64,000 nucleotides of DNA from an uncultured Nocardioides sp. Lineage in GTDB: Bacteria; Actinomycetota; Actinomycetes; Propionibacteriales; Nocardioidaceae. The position numbers and the translations under genes were made by a program. The notes under the pieces are model-generated. The model did no database searches and was not told the origin of the DNA. It worked only from the letters and a program-made list of their open reading frames with translations. The stretch covers positions 1,426,001 through 1,490,000 of the forward strand of contig NZ_CANKZF010000001.1 in the NCBI RefSeq assembly GCF_947488515.1. Reading direction: 5' to 3'. How positions within the stretch are numbered: the first letter of the stretch is position 1; every line of letters starts with the position of its first letter. Of this stretch, positions 1 through 7,843 are shown in pieces.

Positions 1-445
1 TGCCGCCGAAGTGGTGGACGGTCTGGTAGAGCGCCAGCAAGGTGGACTCACGGCCACCACCGGTCGCTGTCGAGGTGAATCCGGAGTAGACCTTGTCAGC
101 GAGCAGGCCCTGGTTCCACAGCCCACCGAGGGTGTCGATGAACTGCTTGAGCTGGGCTGACACATTGCCGAAGCGGGTGGGCGTCCCGAACACGATGGCG
201 TCTGCCCACAGGGCGTCCTCCGGCGTTGCCTGGGGCTGATCGACCGTCGCGTCTGCGTGGGCACGCCAGGCGGGGTTGCTGTCGATGGCGGCATCGGGAG
301 CCAGTTCGCCGACCCGGAGCAGGCGGACCTCAGCGCCAGCGGCGGAGGCGCCAGCGGCGTACTCGGCGGCTAGCTCATGCACGGTGCCGGTCGAGCTGTA
401 GTAGATGATCGCGACCTTGGGGCGAACCCGGGTGTCGTCAGACAT
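1..445 (-). CDS. wrbA: NAD(P)H:quinone oxidoreductase, WrbA/flavodoxin family (C terminus cut by window edge)
   Basis: Reads leftward from an ATG at 445 and runs off the window, so about 148 N-terminal residues are seen. After MSDDTRVRPKVAIIYYSSTG comes the flavodoxin FMN-phosphate loop (YYSSTGTVHELA), then the WrbA signature segment FGTPTRFGNVSAQLKQF and GLLADKVYSGFTSTATGGG. WrbA proteins are FMN enzymes that reduce quinones by two electrons, avoiding semiquinone radicals, which fits a region full of aromatic catabolism. The gene diverges from a TetR gene, and a strong inverted repeat lies 17 bases upstream of the start. A GAGAGGA ribosome site precedes the ATG. Confidence 0.9.
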   Translation of the reverse strand, partial: MSDDTRVRPKVAIIYYSSTGTVHELAAEYAAGASAAGAEVRLLRVGELAPDAAIDSNPAWRAHADATVDQPQATPEDALWADAIVFGTPTRFGNVSAQLKQFIDTLGGLWNQGLLADKVYSGFTSTATGGGRESTLLALYQTVHHFGG

Positions 446-461
446 TCCTGTTGTCCTCTCA

Positions 462-489
462 TTTCAGTAATCAGAAGTGATCACTGAAA
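462..489. promoter_or_regulatory. Putative TetR operator O1 in the wrbA-tetR divergent region
   Basis: A 28-bp inverted repeat: arm TTTCAGTAATCA, 4-bp spacer GAAG, arm TGATCACTGAAA. The arms match at 11 of 12 positions. It sits just upstream of the wrbA ribosome site, where a repressor would block wrbA transcription. The adjacent TetR gene is the obvious candidate binder (inference). Confidence 0.7.
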
Positions 490-522
490 ATGACGATACG
501 TCGGCGATTGCGCGGGGTCAAG

Positions 523-549
523 TTCGGTGATCGTCTATGATCACTCGAA
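523..549. promoter_or_regulatory. Putative TetR operator O2 at the tetR start
   Basis: An imperfect inverted repeat with core GTGATC-N6-GATCAC and outer TTCG/CGAA flanks. Its half-site resembles that of O1 (TTCAGTGATCA). It overlaps the upstream candidate start at 537 and reaches the ATG at 549, suggesting autoregulation. Confidence 0.5.
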
Positions 550-1127
550 TGACCCCTCGCAAGTACGAGCTGCGACAGCGCGCTGTCGACATGGATGCGA
601 CGCGCGACCGGATCACCCGGGCCGCGATCGACCTGCACGGCACGATTGGCCCGGCGCGCACGACGATCTCGGCGATCGCCGAGCGTGCCGGGGTGCAACG
701 CCTCACCGTGACCCGGCACTTCCCGGACGACACGGACCTGTTCGCGGCCTGCTCGGGTCGTTATTGGGCGGACCACCCGCTGCCGGACCCGGCCACCTGG
801 GCAGGGCCTGGCCAGGACACAGCGCGCCTCGGCTTCCAGGCCACCTATGACTTCTATGAATCGGTCGAGCCGATGCTGGCGAACGTGCTGCGCGACGCCA
901 CGGCCTCCCCCGTCGTTGAGGTGTCGCTGGATCCCTACCGGGCGTTCCTCGACGCAGCGGCCGCGGTCCTCGTCGAGACCGTCCGCAGCCCGGCACAGCC
1001 CGACGCCCGGCTCAGTGCCCTGCGGTGGGCCCTTTCGTTCGAGACCTGGTCCCGGTTGCACCGTCTCGAGCACCTGTCGAACGAGGACGCTGTGGCGCTC
1101 GTGCTGGAGCTGCTCGTGACCGCCTGA
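537..1127 (+). CDS. TetR/AcrR family transcriptional regulator
   Basis: About 196 residues. The N-terminal HTH is clear: RDRITRAAIDLHGTIGPART, then TTISAIAERAGVQRLTVTRHF, then a variable ligand-binding domain. The start could be ATG 537 or ATG 549; neither has a good ribosome site, and the O2 palindrome covers the first, so a leaderless or 549 start is possible. It is divergent from wrbA, so it is probably a local repressor of wrbA and itself. The HTH and the segment HFPDDTDLFAACSGRYWADH closely resemble the TetR at 29174-29800, so the two are paralogues. Confidence 0.88.
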   Translation: MITRMTPRKYELRQRAVDMDATRDRITRAAIDLHGTIGPARTTISAIAERAGVQRLTVTRHFPDDTDLFAACSGRYWADHPLPDPATWAGPGQDTARLGFQATYDFYESVEPMLANVLRDATASPVVEVSLDPYRAFLDAAAAVLVETVRSPAQPDARLSALRWALSFETWSRLHRLEHLSNEDAVALVLELLVTA

Positions 1128-1134
1128 GCTCGGG

Positions 1135-2562
1135 TCACCGTTGCGCGTCGAGACACAACGTCTCGAGTGCCTTCCGGGCAACGAGCGCCGCGAGGTGCAG
1201 CTCAACGTCATCAACGTCGTCGAGCTCCGTCGTCATCCACTGCTGCCGGGTGCGGAGCAGTGCGACGTCAACCCGAGCCGCCGACCCGAGGATCTCGTCC
1301 GCGATCGTGTGCAGGACCGGGCGCACGCGCTCGAATGACTCGGCCCGTTCGTCGGCTGACTGCGGGCGCACCGAGGTGGTCAGGAAGCCGTGGGGGGAAT
1401 GATGCGCCGCGCTGGTGCCGGTCCGCTCGGGCCCCTTGAGCATCTTGTACGACCCGGGCTTGCGGGCCTCGGCCCGCATCCACTGGAGGGTCTGGCGGCA
1501 CACCAGCTCCTTGATGAAGGCGCCGGCACGACCCCCGACGTAGAAGTTGCGAGGAGTGTCGTCGCTGCGCTGGAGCTGGACCGTGCCTCCGTCGCGGCCG
1601 ACGCTGATGCACTGCGCGTACATGGGCACACTCACGTCCGCGGCGGGCGTGTTCCCCCATCGGGCCAGCACCGTGTCGCCCGCCTGAGCGCCGAGTGGCA
1701 GCCCTGCCTGACAGCTCATCCGGAACGGCATTCCGGACGGTGCCGCGGCGTCACCGGTGGCGACGATGCGCGCGTCGTCGACGCTCGTCAGCGTCTCGTC
1801 CGTCAGCAACCGCCCCAGCGCATCGGTGGTCAGGCCGCTCGTCGCAGCGAGCTGCGGCACGCCGAACCCTGCGGTCCACACCGTGAGCTCGCTCGCCAGC
1901 ACCGAGCCGTCAACAAGCTCCACGTGGTCTGCCCCGACGGCGGCCACGGTGGCCCCCGGCCCGTCCACCACGGTGACGCCCCGCTTGGCCAGCTGACGGG
2001 CCACCGACCGGCGACCCGGCCTGCTCAAGGTCGGGGCGATGGCACTGCTCACCAGGGTCACGCTCCGCCCCGCTTCGGCGAACTCGGATGCGGTCTCGAT
2101 GCCTGTCGGGCCGGCTCCGACCACCACGATCGGCGCGGACCGAGGCAGCTCTGACAGTCGAGTCCTGAGCCGCTGTGCCTGCTCGATCTCACTGATCGGG
2201 TACGCGTGCTCCGCAGCCCCGCGCACGGCCGCGGGCACATGACCGGTGCTGCCGACGGCGTAGACGAGGTAGTCGTAGTCGAGGGTCGCGCCGGAGGCGA
2301 GGACCACGTGGCGATCGGACGCCCCGATGCGCTCGGCTGTGCCGACAACGAGCTCGACGTCCGGATTCAGGATCGTCGCGTAGTCCTCGACCGCGTCGTC
2401 GTTGTCGATGGCGAGCTGGTGCAGGCGGATCCGTTCCACGAATCTCGGTCGGGGATTGACCAGGACGACGTCGGCCTTGCCGCTGCCCTGCAACCGGTTC
2501 GCGGCCATGACGCCGGCGTATCCCCCGCCGATGACGACGGCTCGGCACGTGGTGGTGTCCAT
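1135..2562 (-). CDS. FAD/NAD(P)-dependent oxidoreductase (NDH-2-like) with C-terminal vestigial sigma region-2 domain
   Basis: 475 residues from ATG 2562, chosen because a strong GGAGGAG site precedes it and the predicted promoter lies over the more upstream start at 2601. The N-terminal VVIGGGYAGVMAANRL binds FAD, VVVGAGPTGIETASEFAEAG is the NAD(P) Rossmann motif, and IVATGDAAAP is the second FAD-contact motif. Residues 1 to about 400 match the paralogue at 48962-50170. The extra tail (about 410-475, beginning FERVRPVLHTIADEILGSAA) looks like ECF sigma region 2 (RPLLFxIAYxMLGS-type), but the usual DAEDVVQETxLR core-binding stretch is replaced by RVDVALLRTRQQW. It is preceded by an ECF41-type promoter. 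Confidence 0.87.
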   Translation of the reverse strand: MDTTTCRAVVIGGGYAGVMAANRLQGSGKADVVLVNPRPRFVERIRLHQLAIDNDDAVEDYATILNPDVELVVGTAERIGASDRHVVLASGATLDYDYLVYAVGSTGHVPAAVRGAAEHAYPISEIEQAQRLRTRLSELPRSAPIVVVGAGPTGIETASEFAEAGRSVTLVSSAIAPTLSRPGRRSVARQLAKRGVTVVDGPGATVAAVGADHVELVDGSVLASELTVWTAGFGVPQLAATSGLTTDALGRLLTDETLTSVDDARIVATGDAAAPSGMPFRMSCQAGLPLGAQAGDTVLARWGNTPAADVSVPMYAQCISVGRDGGTVQLQRSDDTPRNFYVGGRAGAFIKELVCRQTLQWMRAEARKPGSYKMLKGPERTGTSAAHHSPHGFLTTSVRPQSADERAESFERVRPVLHTIADEILGSAARVDVALLRTRQQWMTTELDDVDDVELHLAALVARKALETLCLDAQR

Positions 2563-2603
2563 CAAGCTCTCCTCCGATAGCGCAGCACTGACTGACGCCA
2601 CCT

Positions 2604-2632
2604 ACGACCAGCCTCGCCACGTGGATGTGAGG
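2604..2632 (-). promoter_or_regulatory. ECF41-type promoter for the sigma-tailed FAD oxidoreductase
   Basis: Reading leftward: CCTCACA-N16-GGTCGT. This has the same hexamers and spacing as the promoters beside the ECF41 gene itself. The implied transcription start near 2597 supports translation from 2562. Confidence 0.75.
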
Positions 2633-2684
2633 TAGATCGCAGGAAAACTTCTCCGACACCGGCACGACCGGCCGGACCGCTTGC

Positions 2685-4415
2685 CTATTCGACCAGCTTG
2701 CCCGCCGTGGACACCTCCCGGAAGTGGTCCGAGATGTCGTCCGGCACCGGTGGGATCGCCTCCCGAACCACTCCCGTGCTCGGCGACCAGACCAGGTTGA
2801 CCTGCAGCTCCGGGTCGAGGTCGGGATGGTCGCTCCTGTTGTGGCACCCGCGCGACTCCCGGCGTTCGAGCGCTGATGCGAGGGTCGCGCGTGCGGCGAG
2901 CAGAGAGGCCTTCAGGTCGAACGCGTGCGCGAGGTCGTGGAAGCCAGCGATGTCGGGGTGGATACCGAGGTCCGCTGCCCGCTCCTCGATGCGGTCCACG
3001 TGCGCCAGACCGTCGGTCAGGCCCACCTCGTCGCGCACGACGCCGGCGTGCTCGGTCATCGTGTCTCGGACGGCGCGCTGGAGGGAGCGGACGTTCTCGG
3101 GACCGTGCGCCTCGAGCAGCGTGTCCACCTCCACTCGCGCCTCGTCGACGACCGACGGCGAACGGCGTGACGTCCTCAGGCCAGCGACGTACTGCGCAGC
3201 AGCCTGGCCCACGATCCGCCCGTACACGAGGAGCTCGATCAGCGAGTTGCCTCCCAGCCTGTTCGCCCCGTGCAGGCCGCTCGCCGCCTCACCTATGACA
3301 TAGAGCCCGTCGACGTCCGTGCCGTGGTCACTGGGGCGGACCCACACCCCACCCATCGAGTAGTGCGCCGTGGGCGCGACCTGCATGGCCTCGCGGGTGA
3401 CGTCGAGCATCTGCAGCTCGAGCATCGTCTGGTAGACCCGCGGAAGCCTGCCCATGATGACGTCGCGCGAAAGATGGGAGATGTCGAGCCACACCCCGCC
3501 CTGGGGCGTGCCCCGCCCTTCCTTGATCTCGGTGTAGGCGGCAAGTGCGACCCGGTCGCGCGTGGAGAGCTCCATGCGCTCCGGGTCGTAGCGCTCCATG
3601 AAGCGCTCACCCAGCGCGTTGCGCAGGATGCCGCCCTCGCCGCGGGCCGCCTCCGAGATCAACGTGCCCGCGACGCTCTCCGGCTCGATGATCCCGGACG
3701 GGTGGAACTGGACGAGCTCCGCATCACGCAGCCGTGCGCCGGCATCCACCGCCAGGCGGAAGGAGTCCCCGGTGTTCTCGTCGCGACGCGACGAGCTACG
3801 ACGCCAGATCCGGTTGTGGCCGCCGGCGGCGAGGATGACGACATCGGCCTGGATGACGTAGCGGGTGCCGGTCGAGACGTCGAACGCGTAAGCGCCGAAC
3901 ACGACGTTGTCGTCGACGAGGATCCTGGTCACGTACAGGCCATCGAGGATCGAGACGTCCAGCTGCTCGGCGCGCGCGACCAGTGTTCGTTGGATCTCCA
4001 GACCGGTGTAGTCGCCGGCGAAGGCGGTGCGACGCCAGCTGTGTGCGCCGAAGAACCGCTGCGAGATGCGGCCGTCCTCCTCGCGGGCGAACGCCATCCC
4101 TTATCGCTCGAGATCCCGGATCCCCTGCTCGGCGCCGCGCGCGACGATCTCGACGGTGTGCGGATGTGCGAGGTGGTAGCTCTCCTGGATCGTGTCGGCC
4201 GCATGTTGCTGCCACGAGTCCTCCGGGTCCATCGTTCCCAGTGCTGCGTTGATGCCGCCGGCGGCGAGCGCCGTGTGAGCGTCCAGACGGTGTCGCTTCC
4301 CGACCGCGACGACGTCGAGGCCTTCCTCGGCGAGCTCGATCGCTGCTCTGAGACCCGACCCGCCGGTCCCGATCACGAGCACGTTGGTCGCCAGACGACG
4401 TTCGCTGTTGCCCAC
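2685..4415 (-). pseudogene. Succinate dehydrogenase/fumarate reductase-type flavoprotein, interrupted by one in-frame TAA
   Basis: The reading frame starts at GTG 4415, behind a strong AAGGAG site, and runs to 2685. A single TAA at 4103-4101 splits it into 104 and 470 residues in the same frame. Family members have DLERWGM where this has DLER-stop-GMA, so the stop replaces a Trp. Everything else is intact: FAD motif VIGTGGSGLRAA, flavinylation His in DAHTALAAGG, active-site FHPSGI, RGEGGILRNALGERFM, HYSMGG and GEAASGLHGANRLGGNSL. Full length (about 576) is normal for SdhA. An ATG at 4097 could start the second part, but its ribosome site is poor. It could be a recent nonsense mutation, a sequencing error, or a split protein. 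No iron-sulfur subunit gene is nearby. It has its own ECF41-type promoter. Confidence 0.82.
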
Positions 4416-4452
4416 GGCAGATCTCCTTCTCGACGGTCGTGCTCTCCTGCCC

Positions 4453-4481
4453 ATGACCGGGCGCCGGCCAGAGGTGTGATG
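4453..4481 (-). promoter_or_regulatory. ECF41-type promoter for the SdhA-like flavoprotein
   Basis: Reading leftward: CATCACA-N16-GGTCAT. It overlaps an upstream ATG at 4454, so the GTG at 4415 with its AAGGAG site is the likely start. It is divergent from the promoter at 4558-4586. Confidence 0.6.
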
Positions 4482-4557
4482 CCGCCGATCCGTTTCACCG
4501 ACTTCCCTCGGCGGGCGCGCGCCTGACGCGTGACGAGACCCACATCTCGTCGGACCG

Positions 4558-4586
4558 GATCACAACTGGCGGTGCGGCGATGTCGG
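4558..4586 (+). promoter_or_regulatory. ECF41-type promoter for the NADH dehydrogenase-cytochrome b operon
   Basis: GATCACA-N16-TGTCGG, in the 220-bp divergent region with the SdhA-like gene. The implied start near 4593 leaves a leader of about 45 nt before the GTG at 4639 and its GGAGGAG site. Confidence 0.6.
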
Positions 4587-4638
4587 AGTGAGTGAGGTCC
4601 CGATCGGGCCCGCACGAGCTGAACCCGGAGGAGCAATC

Positions 4639-6009
4639 GTGTTCCGAACTCCACACATCCTGATCGTCGGTGGCGGCTACGCCGGCTTCTACGCCGCGAG
4701 GAGCCTCGAGAAGCGGCTCAAGCGTTCAGACGTTTCCGTCAGCATCCTCGACCCTCGTCCCTACATGACGTACCAGCCATTCCTGCCCGAGGTGGTCGCT
4801 GGGTCGGTCGAGGCCAGGCACGCCGCCGTGTCCTTGCGCCGGCACCTCCGACGCACCACCGTCCTGAGCGGACGCGCGGCATCCATCGACCACGCCGGCA
4901 GAACGGTCCACGCGAAGATGAGCGACGGCCGGGAGATCGACATCCCGTACGACATCATCGTCGTCACGGCTGGGGCCGTGACCCGGACACTACCGGTTCC
5001 TGGCATCGCCGAGGCCGGTCTCGGTCTCAAGCACGTCGAGGAAGCCGTCGCGATCCGAGACGCGTTCCTCACCGCACTTGACCGCGCCGCGAACATGCCG
5101 GCGGGGCCGGCGCGCGCAAGGACGCTGACCGTCACGTTCATCGGGGGCGGCTTTGCCGGGGTCGAGGGTTTCGGGGAGCTGCTGAGCCTGGCGCACGCAG
5201 CGATCGATCGCTATCCGCAGATCTCACCGGACGAGCTCAACTTCCACCTGGTCGAGGCCAGCGGCCGCATCCTGCCGGAGGTGTCGACCAAGACCGGCGA
5301 GTGGGTCGTGCGTTCACTCGAGCGCAGGGGCGCCCACGTCCACCTGCGCACCACTGTCTCATCCGCCGAGAGAGGGGCCGTGACGCTGTCCTCGGGCCAG
5401 ACGTTCGAGTCCGACCTGATCGTCTGGACGGCCGGGATCGCTCCCAACCCGATCGTGTCCACGTGCACCGACCTGCCCGTGAACGAACGCGGGCTCGTGG
5501 TGGTGCAACCGGATCTGCGGGTCGGCACCCCGGACGACCCGGTGGCGGACGCCTGGGCGGCGGGCGACGCCGCGGCGGTGCCGGACCTGGCACGCACCGC
5601 GTCCCCGCCGTACCTGTACACCGTTCCGAATGCGCAGCACGCGGTCCGTCAGGGAAAGCGGCTCGCGCGCAACATCACGCGCGTCCTCCGGGGCGCACCG
5701 ACTCGGCCGTACCGGCACCGCAGCCTTGGCACACTCGCCACGCTGGGCATGGGGACCGGGGTCTTCGAGGCAGGACCCATCGTGGTCAAGGGATTCCTCG
5801 CGTGGTTGATCCACCGGGGCTACCACGGCTTCGCGATTCCCACGTGGGAACGCAAGGTGCGCGTGATGTCGGTCTGGCTCGTTGCGGCCGTCCTGGGACG
5901 CGACATCGTGTCGCTGACCTCGGTCCAACGGCCGCGGCAGGAGTTCGTCAGCGGCGGCAGGCTCGAGGGCCGCGCGACGTCGGGCGGGTGTGCCCACGAT
6001 GTTCGTTGA
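4639..6009 (+). CDS. Type II NADH dehydrogenase-like FAD oxidoreductase
   Basis: 456 residues from GTG 4639, which follows GGAGGAG. FAD motif HILIVGGGYAGFYAARSL, NADH motif TFIGGGFAGVEGFGELLSL, FAD-ribityl contact WAAGDAAAVPD and the quinone-site-type segment YTVPNAQHAVRQGKRLARN are present. The C terminus holds a hydrophobic/amphipathic stretch typical of peripheral NDH-2 membrane anchors. NDH-2 passes electrons from NADH to quinone without pumping protons. The stop overlaps the cytochrome b start, so the two are probably co-translated. It is closely similar along its whole length to the gene at 52150-53520. Confidence 0.88.
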   Translation: MFRTPHILIVGGGYAGFYAARSLEKRLKRSDVSVSILDPRPYMTYQPFLPEVVAGSVEARHAAVSLRRHLRRTTVLSGRAASIDHAGRTVHAKMSDGREIDIPYDIIVVTAGAVTRTLPVPGIAEAGLGLKHVEEAVAIRDAFLTALDRAANMPAGPARARTLTVTFIGGGFAGVEGFGELLSLAHAAIDRYPQISPDELNFHLVEASGRILPEVSTKTGEWVVRSLERRGAHVHLRTTVSSAERGAVTLSSGQTFESDLIVWTAGIAPNPIVSTCTDLPVNERGLVVVQPDLRVGTPDDPVADAWAAGDAAAVPDLARTASPPYLYTVPNAQHAVRQGKRLARNITRVLRGAPTRPYRHRSLGTLATLGMGTGVFEAGPIVVKGFLAWLIHRGYHGFAIPTWERKVRVMSVWLVAAVLGRDIVSLTSVQRPRQEFVSGGRLEGRATSGGCAHDVR

Positions 6010-7399
6010 ACGGTGGGCGACCGAGCTGCGGCGACGAGCTGTTCCCAACCGTTGGGCACACACCTTCGGGGTCATCTCCATGGCGGCGATGCTGGTGCTT
6101 CTCGTGACCGGCGTGTACCTGATGTACTTCTACGACGCCTCCGGTGACTACGTCACCTACGACGGCAGCCACGCGCCGCTCCGAGGCGTCGAAGTGTCGC
6201 CCGCATACGCCTCCACGGTCCACCTCAGCCTCGAGGTCCGCGGCGGCCTGATGGTGCGGCAGGCCCACCACTGGGCCGCTCTCGTGCTGCCTGCCTCCCT
6301 GCTGCTGCAGCTGTTCAGCACCTTCGTCACCGGCGCCTTCCGCAAGCCTCGCAGGGTGATGTGGCTCCTGCTGTTCGCGACCTTCCTCCTGGCCTTGGCG
6401 GGCGGGTGGAGCGGCTACGCCATGCCGGACGACAGCCTGTCCGGCACCGGGCTGAGGATCATGCACGGCCTGTTGGTGGGCATCCCGGTGATCGGAACGC
6501 CCCTGGCCTTCCTGCTCTTCGGCGGCGAGTTCCCCGGCCGTATCCTCGAGACCCTCTACCCGCTGCACGTGTTCATCGTCCCGGGGCTCATCGTGGCCGT
6601 CGTGGCGCTGAGGCTGCGCCTGGCCTACCGGCATGGGCCCCAGGCCGACGCAAACCGGGGAGATGACGGCGCAGCCACGCCCCCGCTCGGCGCCACGGTC
6701 GCGCGTTCAGGTGGGTTGTTCTTCATCGCCGCCGGCGTGTTGGTGATCATGGGCGGGACGATGACCGTCAGCCCGATCTGGCTCTACGGGCCCGCGGAGA
6801 GCGACACCGCCTCCGCCGGCAGCCAGCCCGACTGGTACCTCGCCTTCCTCGACGGAGCGCTTCGACTGGTCCCACCGGGATGGGAGTTCGTGCTCTGGGG
6901 CAGGACGTGGCCGCTCGCACTCCTGGTGCCGATCGGAGTCGTCGGCGTGTTCATGATGCTCGTCGCCCTCTCTCCGTTCATCGAGGCGCGGCTCTCGCAC
7001 GACGACCAGGAGCACCACGTCCTCGACCGACCGCGGGACAACCCGTCGCGCACCGGAGCCGGAGTCGCGGGTGCGGTGTTCTACGGCTCCTTGCTCGTCT
7101 CCGGGGGAGTCGACGTCATCGCCACCGAGCTGCACCTCTCGTTCAACGACCTCATCTACTTCTTCCGGGCGATGATCCTGCTCGGCCCCGCGCTCGCCTT
7201 CTTCGTGACCCGTGCAATCTGCGTCGGCCTGCAGGACCAGGACCGTACGAAGGCGGCGATGGGCTACGAGACGGGAACGATCGTCCGGGGACCCGACGGT
7301 GGCTACACCGAGCTCCATGGCCCGCTGCCGAAGGCGTCCGCGCCTCTGCCCGCCACGATCGTCGAGGGAGCTCCGAGCCACGGGGACAGCGCAGCGTAG
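5999..7399 (+). CDS. Cytochrome b (QcrB-like) lacking both predicted heme bH ligands
   Basis: 466 residues from ATG 5999; GTG 5990 is an alternative. It is polytopic and follows the actinobacterial QcrB pattern: HHWAAL, TGAFRKPRR, GYAMPDDSLSGTGL, FGGEFPGRIL, GSQPDWY (the PEWY-type Qo motif) and RPRDNPSRT. The bL ligands appear as H90 in helix B and H190 in helix D. The partners expected 14 and 15 residues later are Q104 (LLLQLF) and R205 (VALRLRL), so only one b heme seems possible. No Rieske or cytochrome c1 gene is adjacent. It overlaps the NADH dehydrogenase by 11 nt, suggesting a dedicated NADH-quinone-cytochrome b unit. Confidence 0.85.
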   Translation: MFVERWATELRRRAVPNRWAHTFGVISMAAMLVLLVTGVYLMYFYDASGDYVTYDGSHAPLRGVEVSPAYASTVHLSLEVRGGLMVRQAHHWAALVLPASLLLQLFSTFVTGAFRKPRRVMWLLLFATFLLALAGGWSGYAMPDDSLSGTGLRIMHGLLVGIPVIGTPLAFLLFGGEFPGRILETLYPLHVFIVPGLIVAVVALRLRLAYRHGPQADANRGDDGAATPPLGATVARSGGLFFIAAGVLVIMGGTMTVSPIWLYGPAESDTASAGSQPDWYLAFLDGALRLVPPGWEFVLWGRTWPLALLVPIGVVGVFMMLVALSPFIEARLSHDDQEHHVLDRPRDNPSRTGAGVAGAVFYGSLLVSGGVDVIATELHLSFNDLIYFFRAMILLGPALAFFVTRAICVGLQDQDRTKAAMGYETGTIVRGPDGGYTELHGPLPKASAPLPATIVEGAPSHGDSAA

Positions 7400-7843
7400 G
7401 CGCGGGGGCGGACTGTCACCGGGGCGTCGGGTGGACCGATCGGACCTCGATGTCGACGAACCACCTGCTGCGCCAGCGTCATCTCCGCCACCGCCGCGAG
7501 CCCGACGAGGAGGAGGGTGGAGAACGCGACCCCAGCCAGGACCCGGGGCGACAGGTTGCGCAGGCCCCCGGAATCAGGATGGGGAGGGGGATGACCGCGC
7601 AGCCCGTGACCGAGTTCGTCTCGAACGGCCCTGGTCGCCCGGTTGGCTGTGCGGCACCTCGTCGTGGGGAACGACTTCCGCTGCGGCCACCGGGGTGAGG
7701 CGACGTCGTACGTCTGGCCGTGCTCGGTGAGACGCACGGCTACCGCGTCGAGGCGGTGGACCTCGTGGAGGCTGCCGGCGGGGGCTGGTCCCCGGCACGA
7801 CATCGTCTCGGGGGGTGCTACCCACCCTTCTGACGTGCGAGAG
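7400..7843. other. Intergenic stretch with no convincing gene
   Basis: This lies between the convergent ends of the cytochrome b and CrtC-like genes. A leftward open frame through 7303-7860 contains one hydrophobic run (LAGVAFSTLLLVGLAAVAEM), but it extends antisense into cytochrome b, lacks a good start and resembles nothing I know. Confidence 0.4.
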
